This document shows, in pieces, positions 45,175 to 53,300 of a stretch of DNA of 64,000 nt (the first letter of the stretch is position 1; every line of letters begins with the position of its first letter). The DNA lies in assembly GCA_029213005.1 (NCBI GenBank), contig JARGPI010000004.1:186001-250000 (forward strand). The letters run 5' to 3'. This DNA comes from Verrucomicrobiales bacterium. Lineage in GTDB: Bacteria > Verrucomicrobiota > Verrucomicrobiia > Verrucomicrobiales > DEV007. The notes beneath the pieces were generated by a model. That model was not told the DNA's origin, made no database searches, and worked only from the letters and a program-made list of their open reading frames with translations. The translations under genes and the position numbers were made by a program.

Positions 45175-46521
45175 TTAGAGACTCGTCTCGCGAATCGCAA
45201 GGGTTGGCGCTGGCAGGATCGGGTGACGCCGACTCGCGAATCCGTGCACCAATCCACTACTTTCAGTTTCCATCGTATCACGGACAACTTGGAGGGTGAC
45301 CTCCGACGGGGAGCGTTCGCGCAGAAAATCGGCCAACGCTTCAGAGCGAATCCCGAAGCGTCCCTTTTGAACCCCTTGAGGAATTGTAAACGAGCCGAGG
45401 TGAACCGGCACGGGCTCCCCCGGGAAACGACCATGGAGGATGGATTCATCCCAGTTCGGGACATCCCCGGTCAATCCGTAAACACTGAAAGTCGCGTCCG
45501 GGACATGAGACGCCAACCCCCAGCCGGTCGGTGCAAAATAGAGTAGCAACTCGGCCTCCTCGATCCGGGTTTGATCGATCTCAGCGAGGTCAAAACCTAT
45601 ATAGGAAGTCCGGTTCACATTTTCGTCATGGATTCCATTTTTTATATAGAGCAAGATATCGGATTCGTGCCCCATCACTCTCCCGGTATAGGCATCTTTG
45701 ACCGGTTTAAGTAGAGTCCAGGAGGGACCATGATCGAGAGGTTTTATCGGGATCGTGCGATATTCCTGATCGCCTCCTTCCGTCGCTTCACCCATGGTTT
45801 CGCCGAGGACCCGGTTACGCTGGCCGGTATTCAGTTCGACGACTTTCCCGGACTTGGCATACTCGACCTGCACTTTTCCCTCGATGACCTGGGTATGAGT
45901 TTCCCCGGTTTCCTCGTAAACGCTCACCGCAAAGCGTGTCCCGTAATCAACGACATCGGCCGAGGGCGTCTTGATCCGAAACCCAAGGGCCGATTCGGGA
46001 ATATCAGAAACCGCGGTCCCTCCGGTCAGCTCGCATCTCATCGCATCGACGAGAACTAAGGTGGCCGGAGCCTCAAGGATCACCTCGGCTCCGGAATCGA
46101 ACTTAATCGTGGCGAGTCCTTCGGCGAGGCGCAGCGTTCCCTGTCCCAATCGACTACGGTTAGCAGTAGGCAAATCGCCGCTTTCCCAAAAGGCGGCATG
46201 TGACTCCTTCATCGTCGCAAACGTAGGATCGTGCGGCTTTTTGATCAGGAAACTCAGGGCAAGCAACCCAACCAGGCCCGCCGCGATTGCCATCAGCTTT
46301 GGCGTAAAATTGGCTTTGCCCGATGATTCGACCACCTCCAGCCGGGACCAGACCGATTCGTCCACCACCAAACAGGCGTGAAGATCCGTCACCTGGAGAA
46401 AACGTTCCCGGGCCTCCTCATTGGCCCGCAATCGATCAGATAGCCGACCGGCGTCCGCCTGGCTGATTTCCCCATCTACCCAGGCGTCGATTAAATCATC
46501 CAGCTCGTCGTTGTCCTTCAT
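45175..46521 (-). CDS. FecR-type anti-sigma factor with C-terminal DNRLRE-like domain
   Basis: This protein has about 448 residues. The ATG at 46521 overlaps the stop of the sigma gene by four bases (ATGA). The cytoplasmic start (MKDNDELDDLIDAWVDGEISQADAGRLSDRL) is a typical sigma-binding N-terminus. A membrane helix (about 82-97, LMAIAAGLVGLLALSFLI) precedes a FecR domain (GQGTLRLAEGLATIKFDSGAEVILEAPA). The C-terminal region (about 290-440; SYIGFDLAEIDQTRIEEAELLLYF, DATFSVYGLTGDVPNWDES) looks like a DNRLRE/CBM96-type carbohydrate-binding domain. It would place a sensing domain outside the membrane and release the sigma factor on stimulus. Confidence 0.88.
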   Translation of the reverse strand: MKDNDELDDLIDAWVDGEISQADAGRLSDRLRANEEARERFLQVTDLHACLVVDESVWSRLEVVESSGKANFTPKLMAIAAGLVGLLALSFLIKKPHDPTFATMKESHAAFWESGDLPTANRSRLGQGTLRLAEGLATIKFDSGAEVILEAPATLVLVDAMRCELTGGTAVSDIPESALGFRIKTPSADVVDYGTRFAVSVYEETGETHTQVIEGKVQVEYAKSGKVVELNTGQRNRVLGETMGEATEGGDQEYRTIPIKPLDHGPSWTLLKPVKDAYTGRVMGHESDILLYIKNGIHDENVNRTSYIGFDLAEIDQTRIEEAELLLYFAPTGWGLASHVPDATFSVYGLTGDVPNWDESILHGRFPGEPVPVHLGSFTIPQGVQKGRFGIRSEALADFLRERSPSEVTLQVVRDTMETESSGLVHGFASRRHPILPAPTLAIRETSL

Positions 46522-47057
46522 ATCCCTGCCTCCAGGTTGATTTTTCGCTCGATGCATTCATGGAGCATCTTGCGGGTCCGCTGGATCGATTTGTAAATCG
46601 CCTCGACGCTGCGCCCGAACCGCGCGCTCAATTCCGGCACCGACAGCTCTTCGAAATAGTGGGCCCGGACCACCTCAGCCTGCCGTGCGGGCAGTTCGCC
46701 GAGGCACTCCCTGAGAAATTCGCGCCGCCTATCGAGCCGGTCAGCCGCCTCGATCCGCTCCGCTTCAAGCAAATCAACGACGTCATCCGCCAACCGATTT
46801 CGCCTCGCCTGGGTTCGCAAAAACATGCGGGCCTCGTTGAGTGCGAACCGGCATGCCCAGGGCACAAAGGGCTTTGCGGGATCGTATTGATCGATCTTCT
46901 CCCAGAGTGCCACCGCCGCTTCCTGCAGGACATCCCGGGCGTCGGTAGCATTGGGAACCAGCACCATCACGTAGCGCAGCAGCTCCCGCTCCGACTCCAG
47001 AAACAGTCGAATAAACTCCTTCTGAGAACACGAATTGTCTGGCGATTCCTCTCCCAT
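46518..47057 (-). CDS. ECF sigma factor (Rhodopirellula/Verrucomicrobium family)
   Basis: This 179-residue sigma-70 group 4 factor shows region 2 in FIRLFLESERELLRYVMVLVPNATDARDVLQEAAVALWEK and WACRFALNEARMFLRTQ. Region 4 lies in LGELPARQAEVVRAHYFEELSVPELSARFGRSVEAIYKSIQRTRKML. The pattern fits the TIGR02989-type family known from Rhodopirellula and Verrucomicrobium. It heads a four-gene unit and is translationally coupled to the FecR-type anti-sigma. Auto-regulation of the whole unit is likely by analogy. Confidence 0.94.
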   Translation of the reverse strand: MGEESPDNSCSQKEFIRLFLESERELLRYVMVLVPNATDARDVLQEAAVALWEKIDQYDPAKPFVPWACRFALNEARMFLRTQARRNRLADDVVDLLEAERIEAADRLDRRREFLRECLGELPARQAEVVRAHYFEELSVPELSARFGRSVEAIYKSIQRTRKMLHECIERKINLEAGI

Positions 47058-47186
47058 TTACCAGTACTCTGCCCCTCGACCACCATTCTGGACAAAAAAA
47101 TGATTTTTTTTTCGAAGCGGCCCAAACCGACGTGAAACCGCGCGTTCCGCCGGTTATTCCATCGTGCTTTGAAACCCTCGGTTTTC

Positions 47187-47269
47187 GAAATTTCTAAATG
47201 TCCCGTCTTCAATGGCGCTGATTCTGTGATTTGCCCGCATGCCGTCACCCCGATCCGCCCATTTTCCGG
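47187..47269. repeat. Dispersed ~83-bp repeat, copy 1
   Basis: Nearly the same sequence occurs at 49730-49813. Both contain GTCTTCAATGGCGCTGAT, CCCGCATGCCGTCAC and CCCATTTTCCGG in order with a few substitutions. Copy 1 lies about 130 nt upstream of one ECF sigma gene, whereas copy 2 overlaps the 3' end of another. It is not part of a recognised element. Confidence 0.85.
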
Positions 47270-47287
47270 ATGCAAAATTGCAAAATT

Positions 47288-47604
47288 GGGGACAGACATA
47301 AAATCGGAGACAATCTACAGATCGAGTAGGGATTAAAGAATAAAGCGGTAAAACGCGACACACCGTTCCTGCAGAAATCCCCGAAAACTGTCTACACCGC
47401 GCCCGATCCAGCGCGGATCTAAACCTCCATTGCCACCTTATGCTTATCCTTGCCGGAAATCGGCTCAGTAGGGTGAAATGCTACAGTTCCGGCCCCGTGT
47501 TCTCTGTTTTCAACACGGCAGATTCATAGAATCCTACAGAAGTACGGTAAAAACCAATAAATCAAACAAATAGGAATTAGCTGTTCAACTATCTGTCTGT
47601 CCCC
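47288..47604. repeat. Inverted GGGGACAGACA pair flanking 317 bp
   Basis: GGGGACAGACA at 47288-47298 is the exact reverse complement of TGTCTGTCCCC at 47594-47604. The 295 bp between are non-coding. The layout fits a small non-autonomous element or the remnant of a REP-associated transposase unit. No target-site duplication was seen. Confidence 0.55.
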
Positions 47605-47768
47605 AGTTTATTAGTTTCTGTTTTATAACTCCAGGCTAAATAAAGATTCTAAACCAAAAAACAGGGAGTTCGTGATTGACTCTCTGTTTCCCTTTTCGAG
47701 CAGGGTTTGTTGGCATACATCAATGTGCCGTTTATCAACTCAACTGCGTATTTCATGCTCCAACAACT

Positions 47769-47999
47769 TTACTCTGATTCGGATGCGACGCCCCGCTCAA
47801 TGACTTCGCGGATCAAGGGATCCGGTTCGAAGAGTTCGGCTCGTGGCGAAACGTTGAGCAATTTCCTAATCCGAGCGTGGAGTTTAACACCGCCTTCGCA
47901 GCTTGAATCAAGGAATACAGCGACAGCAATAGGGTCATCCATTTCCGGAGCCTCAAGGTAGATGTCCCTTTCGGACGATTGGTATCGATTACTTGTCAT
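47769..47999 (-). CDS. Small hypothetical protein
   Basis: This 76-residue reading frame starts at an ATG at 47999. It reads like a globular protein (DIYLEAPEMDDPIAVAVFLDSS, GGVKLHARIRKLLNVSPRAELFEPDPLIREVIERG). The frame is open for about 27 further codons upstream without an ATG, including GGRPFQIKLNP, so a longer protein with an alternative start or a truncated gene is possible. It lies about 190 nt downstream of the actinoporin-like gene's 3' end on the same strand. The family is unknown. Confidence 0.45.
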   Translation of the reverse strand: MTSNRYQSSERDIYLEAPEMDDPIAVAVFLDSSCEGGVKLHARIRKLLNVSPRAELFEPDPLIREVIERGVASESE

Positions 48000-48140
48000 C
48001 GGGTTTAATTTAATCTGAAACGGTCGTCCACCCGACTGTTCGCCACGGCAGCGGTGGATTCCGCATTGTTGATTAGTTCAACTCTTTCTACTCCTTTTCC
48101 AGCTCGTCTCTCGACCCTTTTTTCAGTCTGACGAACAAAA

Positions 48141-48174
48141 AAAACGCAGCCGGACCTGGCCGGCCTGCGTTTTT
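48141..48174. terminator. Bidirectional terminator after the actinoporin-like gene
   Basis: AAAACGCAG (48141-48149) pairs with CTGCGTTTT (48165-48173), with an inner CCGG/CCGG pair. A-tract and T-tract flank it on either side, so it works in both directions. It lies about 20 nt past the stop of the minus-strand gene at 48195. Confidence 0.88.
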
Positions 48175-48194
48175 CCCTTCCTGTGGATTGATTA

Positions 48195-49004
48195 CTAGAT
48201 TTCAGAGATTGTAATTTTTAAAACGCTATTTCCAGAGTCCGTCATGTTTACATCGACCAACCACTTGTTATGTTTGAGCGCCTCGATTTTAGCCAGAGTC
48301 CTATTCATTTCCGCGAAATTTTGTGACGCACCATATCGGGCTAAATCTGCAGTCCATCTATCATTTTGAGCGACGTCTCTCGTTTCTTTAAGCCTGAAGG
48401 TTCTCACTCCAGCTCGGTGTGCGGTTTTATAAGCTTGGTCGAATATCACTTCTGCAAAATTCGTATTCGTCGCGAACGGCGTGTATGTACTAACAGCGAA
48501 ATGATTTTGTGTTCCCTTGGATATTCCCGTCTGGGAATATGGAACTGAGTAGAGTATCAAAATCGCTGACTTCGTGCCCTCAATATTGTAAACAACAGTT
48601 CCAACAGCACCGGCGAATCCCATAGGGCCAAGTAAGGGAATCTCCGTTTTTTTCATCGAAGCAGCAAAACCTCCAGCCTTGTTCGGCTCAATGGTTGTCG
48701 CGTTATCCCATCTGTCGACCTTACCGCTGTCCGAATATTCATCCACCATTTTAAGCTTGTAGCGGGTATTGTTTGTGATTGTGACCACAGCGGTCGTCGA
48801 GATTCCCGCGATTTGGGTCTTCAACATCTTCAACATCTCCCGTTGATGCTGCAACAAGGGCTCTGCCAATTCGGCCGCTTGGGCGTTTGCGGGACGTTCC
48901 ATAACTGCCATTGAAAGGATGAGGCTCAGTGATGCGATGGCAACACGGCTCAAGCGGACTTTCCACGATTTTTGAATGAGCGGATATTTGGTTCTTTTGT
49001 TCAT
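48195..49004 (-). CDS. Secreted actinoporin-like (cytolysin/lectin fold) protein
   Basis: This 269-residue protein has a long signal peptide (hydrophobic core 21-35, cleavage near ANA at 39-41). After a helical stretch (AAELAEPLLQHQREMLKMLK) comes a domain laid out like sea-anemone actinoporins. VTITNNTRY and EYSDSG correspond to the first strands. IEPNKAGGFAAS, GPMGFAGAVGTVVYNIEG and AILILYSVPYSQTG match the I-L-P ... K-x-L-L-Y, P-x-A-x-GAVG-x-x-x-Y and L-x-V-x-FSVPYDYN blocks. GNSVLKITISE matches the final strand. The phosphocholine-binding aromatic cluster after SVPY is absent. Pore formation or lipid/glycan binding is possible but unproven. It has its own terminator and no immunity gene nearby. 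Confidence 0.65.
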   Translation of the reverse strand: MNKRTKYPLIQKSWKVRLSRVAIASLSLILSMAVMERPANAQAAELAEPLLQHQREMLKMLKTQIAGISTTAVVTITNNTRYKLKMVDEYSDSGKVDRWDNATTIEPNKAGGFAASMKKTEIPLLGPMGFAGAVGTVVYNIEGTKSAILILYSVPYSQTGISKGTQNHFAVSTYTPFATNTNFAEVIFDQAYKTAHRAGVRTFRLKETRDVAQNDRWTADLARYGASQNFAEMNRTLAKIEALKHNKWLVDVNMTDSGNSVLKITISEI

Positions 49005-49797
49005 ATTTTTTTCTTTGTTTATTTGGTTAGTTTTGATTGAGAAACTCAGTTCGACTCATCATTGAATCGCTTGGTTCTGCCCTAAGGGCGAAATCCCGCT
49101 GAAAATCCCGCCAACTTTTTTGAAAAAAATTCACACAGGGTGATTTTCCCCGATCCTATTAGGGATTGAGGAGGATATAGAACGACTAAAGAGTGCATAA
49201 ATCAGCTGAATGGATTTCTTTTCAGCTTTGGGGGCTCGACCAGTCCGCTTAATTTCCAGCTTTCCCGATCAATTCGCTCGTGAAGCCAAACCTTCGCATA
49301 CTGCCTCTGCAGGGACCGTTCCGGTTTTCCTGTCGCTTCGGCCATTTCGGACCAGGTCATTCCAGCGATGTATTTATTGAACTGATAGTAATTTGGTTAT
49401 TCAAGAGAAAAAATCAAGCCGCTTGCGGCCCCCGGGTTGGATCGGGTGCTGGGGAAGGAAGGGTGAGAAATTTGATTTTGGCCTCATTCATTGTTAAACC
49501 TTTATGGATTTTTGAGTAAAAAGACAAGATTGGCTGACTTCTCATTCGGTTTCCGGCCATTTTTCCTTGGGTCGAGATACGAAAGTTCATAAACCTCTTT
49601 CGGGAGGCTTCACGGTTAGACGTTTTTTGATCCAAACGAGGCGGCAATCAGCCGATCGAGAATACCGGGACCACTTCGGGCAAAAGTGGCTCTGCGAAAA
49701 AGGGTCAGGTTCTCATTCCTGACTCTTTAAAAATTTCTTAATCTTCCGGTCTTCAATGGCGCTGATCGTGTGATCAGCCCGCATGCCGTCACTACGA
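49005..49797. other. Long intergenic region with a small possible gene and a repeat
   Basis: These 793 nt lie upstream of the actinoporin-like gene. They contain a possible 52-codon gene (49202-49360, minus) and the second copy of the 83-bp repeat at the right end. Around 49414-49640 the minus strand has an open stretch with MNEAKIKFLTLPSP, probably another remnant. No clear promoter is visible for the actinoporin-like gene. Confidence 0.5.
49202..49360 (-). CDS. Small possible gene or remnant with HTH-like sequence
   Basis: A 52-residue frame from the ATG at 49360 reads MTWSEMAEATGKPERSLQRQ, then YAKVWLHERIDRESWKLSG, and is open for another twelve codons upstream (YYQFNKYIAG) to a TAA. The Trp-Ser-x-Met-Ala and Arg-Ser-Leu-x-Arg-Gln spacing resembles the recognition helix region of Myb/sigma-4-like helix-turn-helix domains. 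The frame is too short for a known regulator and could be the end of a disrupted gene. No function is assigned. Confidence 0.35.
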   Translation of the reverse strand: MTWSEMAEATGKPERSLQRQYAKVWLHERIDRESWKLSGLVEPPKLKRNPFS

Positions 49798-49813
49798 TCA
49801 GCCCATTTTCCGG
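49730..49813. repeat. Dispersed ~83-bp repeat, copy 2
   Basis: This is the counterpart of 47187-47269. It contains a perfect 7-bp hairpin GCTGATC-GTGT-GATCAGC (49760-49777) and its right end supplies the last codons and stop of the ECF sigma gene at 49798, which suggests insertion or recombination at that gene end. Confidence 0.85.
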
Positions 49814-50340
49814 AACAGCCAGGCGCGGGCGTAGGTCCAGTCGCGCTTGGCGGTGGCGGGAGAGATGCCTAGCGCGTCGGCGGCTTCTTCGATGGTGAGC
49901 CCGACGAAGTAACGCAACTTCACCAGCTCGGCTTTGCGGGTGTCGTGCCCGGCCAGGGAATCGAGGGCTTCGTGGACGGCGAGAATCTCGTCGTCCTTTT
50001 CGGTCGGAGCGGCGATCTCGAACTCGTCGGCGTCGACGCGCTCGGCACCGTCTCCGCGTTTGGCTGCCTGTTTGCGCCGGGCACTCTCGATCAGGATGCG
50101 GCGCATGGCTTCGGCCGCGGCGGCGAAGAAGTGGGCGCGATTCTCGAAACGCTGGTCGCCGAGCCGCATCCACGCTTCGTGCACCAGCGCGGTGGCCTGC
50201 AAGGTGTGGCCGGGCTTCTCGCGGGCCATTTTCGCACGGGCGAGTTGCCGCAGTTCACCGTAGACCAGCGAAAGTAGCTCCGCTTCGGCTGACAAATCGT
50301 CGTTGCGGACGGCTTCGAGAAGGCGGGTGATGTCACTCAT
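49798..50340 (-). CDS. ECF sigma factor coupled to a Ser/Thr kinase gene
   Basis: This 180-residue ECF factor is of the type often found with planctomycete kinases (TIGR02999-like): MSDITRLLEAVRNDDLSAEAELLSLVYGELRQLARAKMARE, HTLQATALVHEAWMRLGDQ, FFAAAAEAMRRILIESARRK, and region 4 VKLRYFVGLTIEEAADALGISPATAKRDWTYARAWL. It overlaps the end of the upstream kinase gene by eight bases. The last residues lie in a dispersed repeat, so the native C-terminus may have been replaced. The kinase probably regulates it. Confidence 0.93.
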   Translation of the reverse strand: MSDITRLLEAVRNDDLSAEAELLSLVYGELRQLARAKMAREKPGHTLQATALVHEAWMRLGDQRFENRAHFFAAAAEAMRRILIESARRKQAAKRGDGAERVDADEFEIAAPTEKDDEILAVHEALDSLAGHDTRKAELVKLRYFVGLTIEEAADALGISPATAKRDWTYARAWLFRKMG

Positions 50341-53300
50341 CGTCGGATTTGGATAAAGTTATCTTTCCCGCGTCGTAGTCCTGCCAGAATTCCGCAGCGG
50401 TCCGGTCGGGAATCCAGGTTTTGGGAGCAACGGCAGAGAAACTGAGTCGCTCAAGCCCGGGATAGGTCCGGAGGAATTCGATATCCTCCGGATTGGGCGG
50501 AAGACTGAGCATGGCCAGTTCACTGGTCTCCGCGAGAGGCGACAGGTCGGTCAATTGCCGGCAGCCAATCAATCTTAAGCTGGTCAGGGGCATGCCACGG
50601 AGAACTGAGATGTCACTTACCTTTGAGTTGATCAGATTGAGATATTCCAGCGGCATCCCTTCCAGTGGCTGCAGATCGGTGATGGTCCCGATTGAAATCC
50701 CGAGATGTTTAAGTGGCATGCCGCGCAGCGGCTCCAGGTCGGTAACCCGGGTGATGTTGAGTTCCAGTCTGGTGAGAGGAAGTCCGCGCAGCGCAGAGAT
50801 GTCACTGACAGAGGTACTGTTCAGGGTCAGATCCTCCAGTTCCGTCCCCTGCAAGGGACTGAGGTCTGTCACTTTGGTGCCACTCAGATTCAGCTTCCTG
50901 ATCGCCATGCCATGCAGAGGAGTCAGGTCAACAACGGCGGTTTTCGAGAGATTCAGGCTGCTTACCGGTGTCTCCCGGAAAATCGAGAGGTCATTGAAAT
51001 CCTCGACCCCGCTGAGGTCCGCCGTCCATACGCCACCGCGCTTTTTATCGAGTCGCATACCGGCTTCAAGAAGTTGGGCAATCATCGGGACTCCGTCACG
51101 CCCGCCCAAAAACTCTTTGGCTTTGGCTACCGCCTTTTTCGTGTGAAACTCATTCACTTCCTGTTGCACTTTCTGCGCCTCGTCCTCCCGGCCCAGAGCG
51201 GTAAGGCTCTTGATGAGTCGGTGCCGACATGGCAAGTACTGCTCATGTTCGTCGGGCAGTCCCGCATGCGCTTGTTTCAGAGGAACGAGAGCTTCCTCGT
51301 ACCGTTCTTCTTCGACGAGAAGTTCTCCGAGGAGGCTTTGCACACTATAGCTTGTCGGGTCGGCGCGCATCGTCTTCGACCAGGCGGCGATTGCTTTCGC
51401 GGTCTGCCTGGGCTCGCAGTTGTAGTAAAAAAAACCGAGTTTTCTGACAGCCCTCGGAAAATCGGGAAGAGCTTCCAACGTTTTGATGGCCTCCGCTTCC
51501 ATTTCGGGCCGGTTTCCATGGTGATAAAAAGATCGCTCCGCTGATGCAACCACCGCATTGAGAGTGTCGGGGTGATTCGGGCCAAGCACCTTGCGAAACG
51601 TTTCCAGCGATTCCGTCCCCATTTTGATCGCCTCATTATGGCGACCTGCCTTATCGTAGGTAGCCGCCAGATTGAACAGCGCCAGGAGTGTGACGGGGTG
51701 TTCCGGACCGTTCACCTTCCGGGAAAGCGACAGTACCTCCTCGCGCATACTGAGAATAGCATCAGTACGGCCGGCGACCTGGTAGAGAACCGCCAAATTG
51801 TTTAACGCATCGATGCTATCGGGATGCTCTTTGCCGAGCGCCTTGCGGCTAAGTTCCAGAACGCTTTCCTGAAGTTTTACCGCTTCGCCGATTCGTCCCG
51901 CTGTTCTATAGGACGAGGCGAGGTGGCCTTTGGCAGTAAGCGTACGAGGGTGCTCCGCACCATACTTCCTGCGACGAAGTTGGTGAACTTCCTCCCGCAG
52001 TTTGAGCGCTTCGTCGCTGCGACCGACTTTTTCGAAGTCAACTGCCAGGTTTTTCATTGTCGTGATGGTATAACGATGTTCCGGACCGAGGGCATCCCGG
52101 TAGTGCTCCAGCCCTTGCTCCGAAAGGGCGAGCGACTGTGGGTAGAGACCGAGGGAATGATAAACATAACTCAGCGAGACCCGCAGCTTTGCCCGCCGCG
52201 CCGGATGAGCGACTAGTTCGGTCTCCAATTTTTTAACCGCGTTGTCGAGCGTCTCCACCACTGTGACAGTCCTCCCGTCGCGCGCCGGATCCGGGCTCCG
52301 AAAAGTCTCTGTCAGGAACCTGGTGACCGCTTCGGCCTCTTTGAGCGCTTCCTCCTTGGCATCGCGCTCAGCCGCCACTTGCTTGAGCGTCTCGGTGGTT
52401 TTTCTCTCGGCGAGGGTCGCCCGGACGGCCAGCCAGCTGCTCACCGCTGTGGCCGCCACCAGTAGCAGAACAATGACGGCTGCGACCCGCAACGCCGCCT
52501 TGTTGCGCCGTGCAAACTTCCGAAATTTGTAGCCCGCACCCGGGGGCGAGGCGCTCACCGGCTCATCCGCCAAATAGTGCCCGATATCCCGGGCGAAGGC
52601 GTTTGCCGTTTCGTAGCGCCGCGAACGGTCCTTTTCGATCGCCTTCATCACGATCCAGTCGAGATCCGGCTCGACGAGGCGGTTGAGTTTTGACTCGTCG
52701 GCTTGACGCGCCTTCGCCAACCGGGAACGCTCCTCCCCCAAAACCGAACTTAGTTTCGATGACGGCTTGAGCGGTTCTTCCTCTCTGATAATGCGCCGCA
52801 TCTCATCGTAACCGGCGGAGATCAGCGTTTTGCCGTCGAAGGGTGGCTTGCCGACGAGCAGCTCGTAAAGCAGCACGCCCAGTGCATAGATATCACTGCG
52901 GGTATCGATGTCCAGCCCGCTCAAACTGGCCTGCTCCGGGCTCATGTAAACCGGCGTCCCGATGAATTGCTCGTAGCGTGTGAATAGCGTTTTATCCGTC
53001 AGCCGGCCTTGCGTCGCCTTTGCGATTCCAAAGTCGATCACCTTCACCACCGGCTTGTCCCCGTGCAGGGTCACCATCACGTTGGATGGCTTGAGGTCGC
53101 GGTGGATGATTCCCTTTTGATGCGCGTGATTGACCGCCTCGCAGACATCTCCGAACAGCTCGAGCCTTTTCTGCGTCCCCAACCCATGCTCGTCGCAGAA
53201 TTCCGTGATGGGAACACCTTTGACCAACTCCATCGCGAACCACGGACGCCCGGTAGCCGTAGCTCCGGCGTCGAGGACTTTCGCGATATACTGGTGGTCC

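Larger units (their letters stand above)
47058..47768. other. Long non-coding region upstream of the sigma/FecR operon
   Basis: These 711 nt show no convincing gene. They contain an 83-bp dispersed repeat (47187-47269) and an inverted GGGGACAGACA pair (47288-47298 and 47594-47604). Some part must serve as promoter for the sigma gene at 47057, but I see no clear motif. Confidence 0.6.

Noticed and set aside
42405..45464. Long upstream start of the PSD1 cytochrome at 45464
   Set aside because: The extra 98 residues overlap the FecR gene, are Arg-rich and unlike a signal sequence. The ATG at 45170 gives a proper signal peptide directly after the FecR stop.
46967..47363. Small genes upstream of the sigma factor (frames containing VTACGQITESAPLKTG)
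   Set aside because: The same peptide-like string arises in the other copy of the 83-bp repeat, in a frame overlapping the sigma gene, so it reflects repeated DNA rather than a conserved protein.
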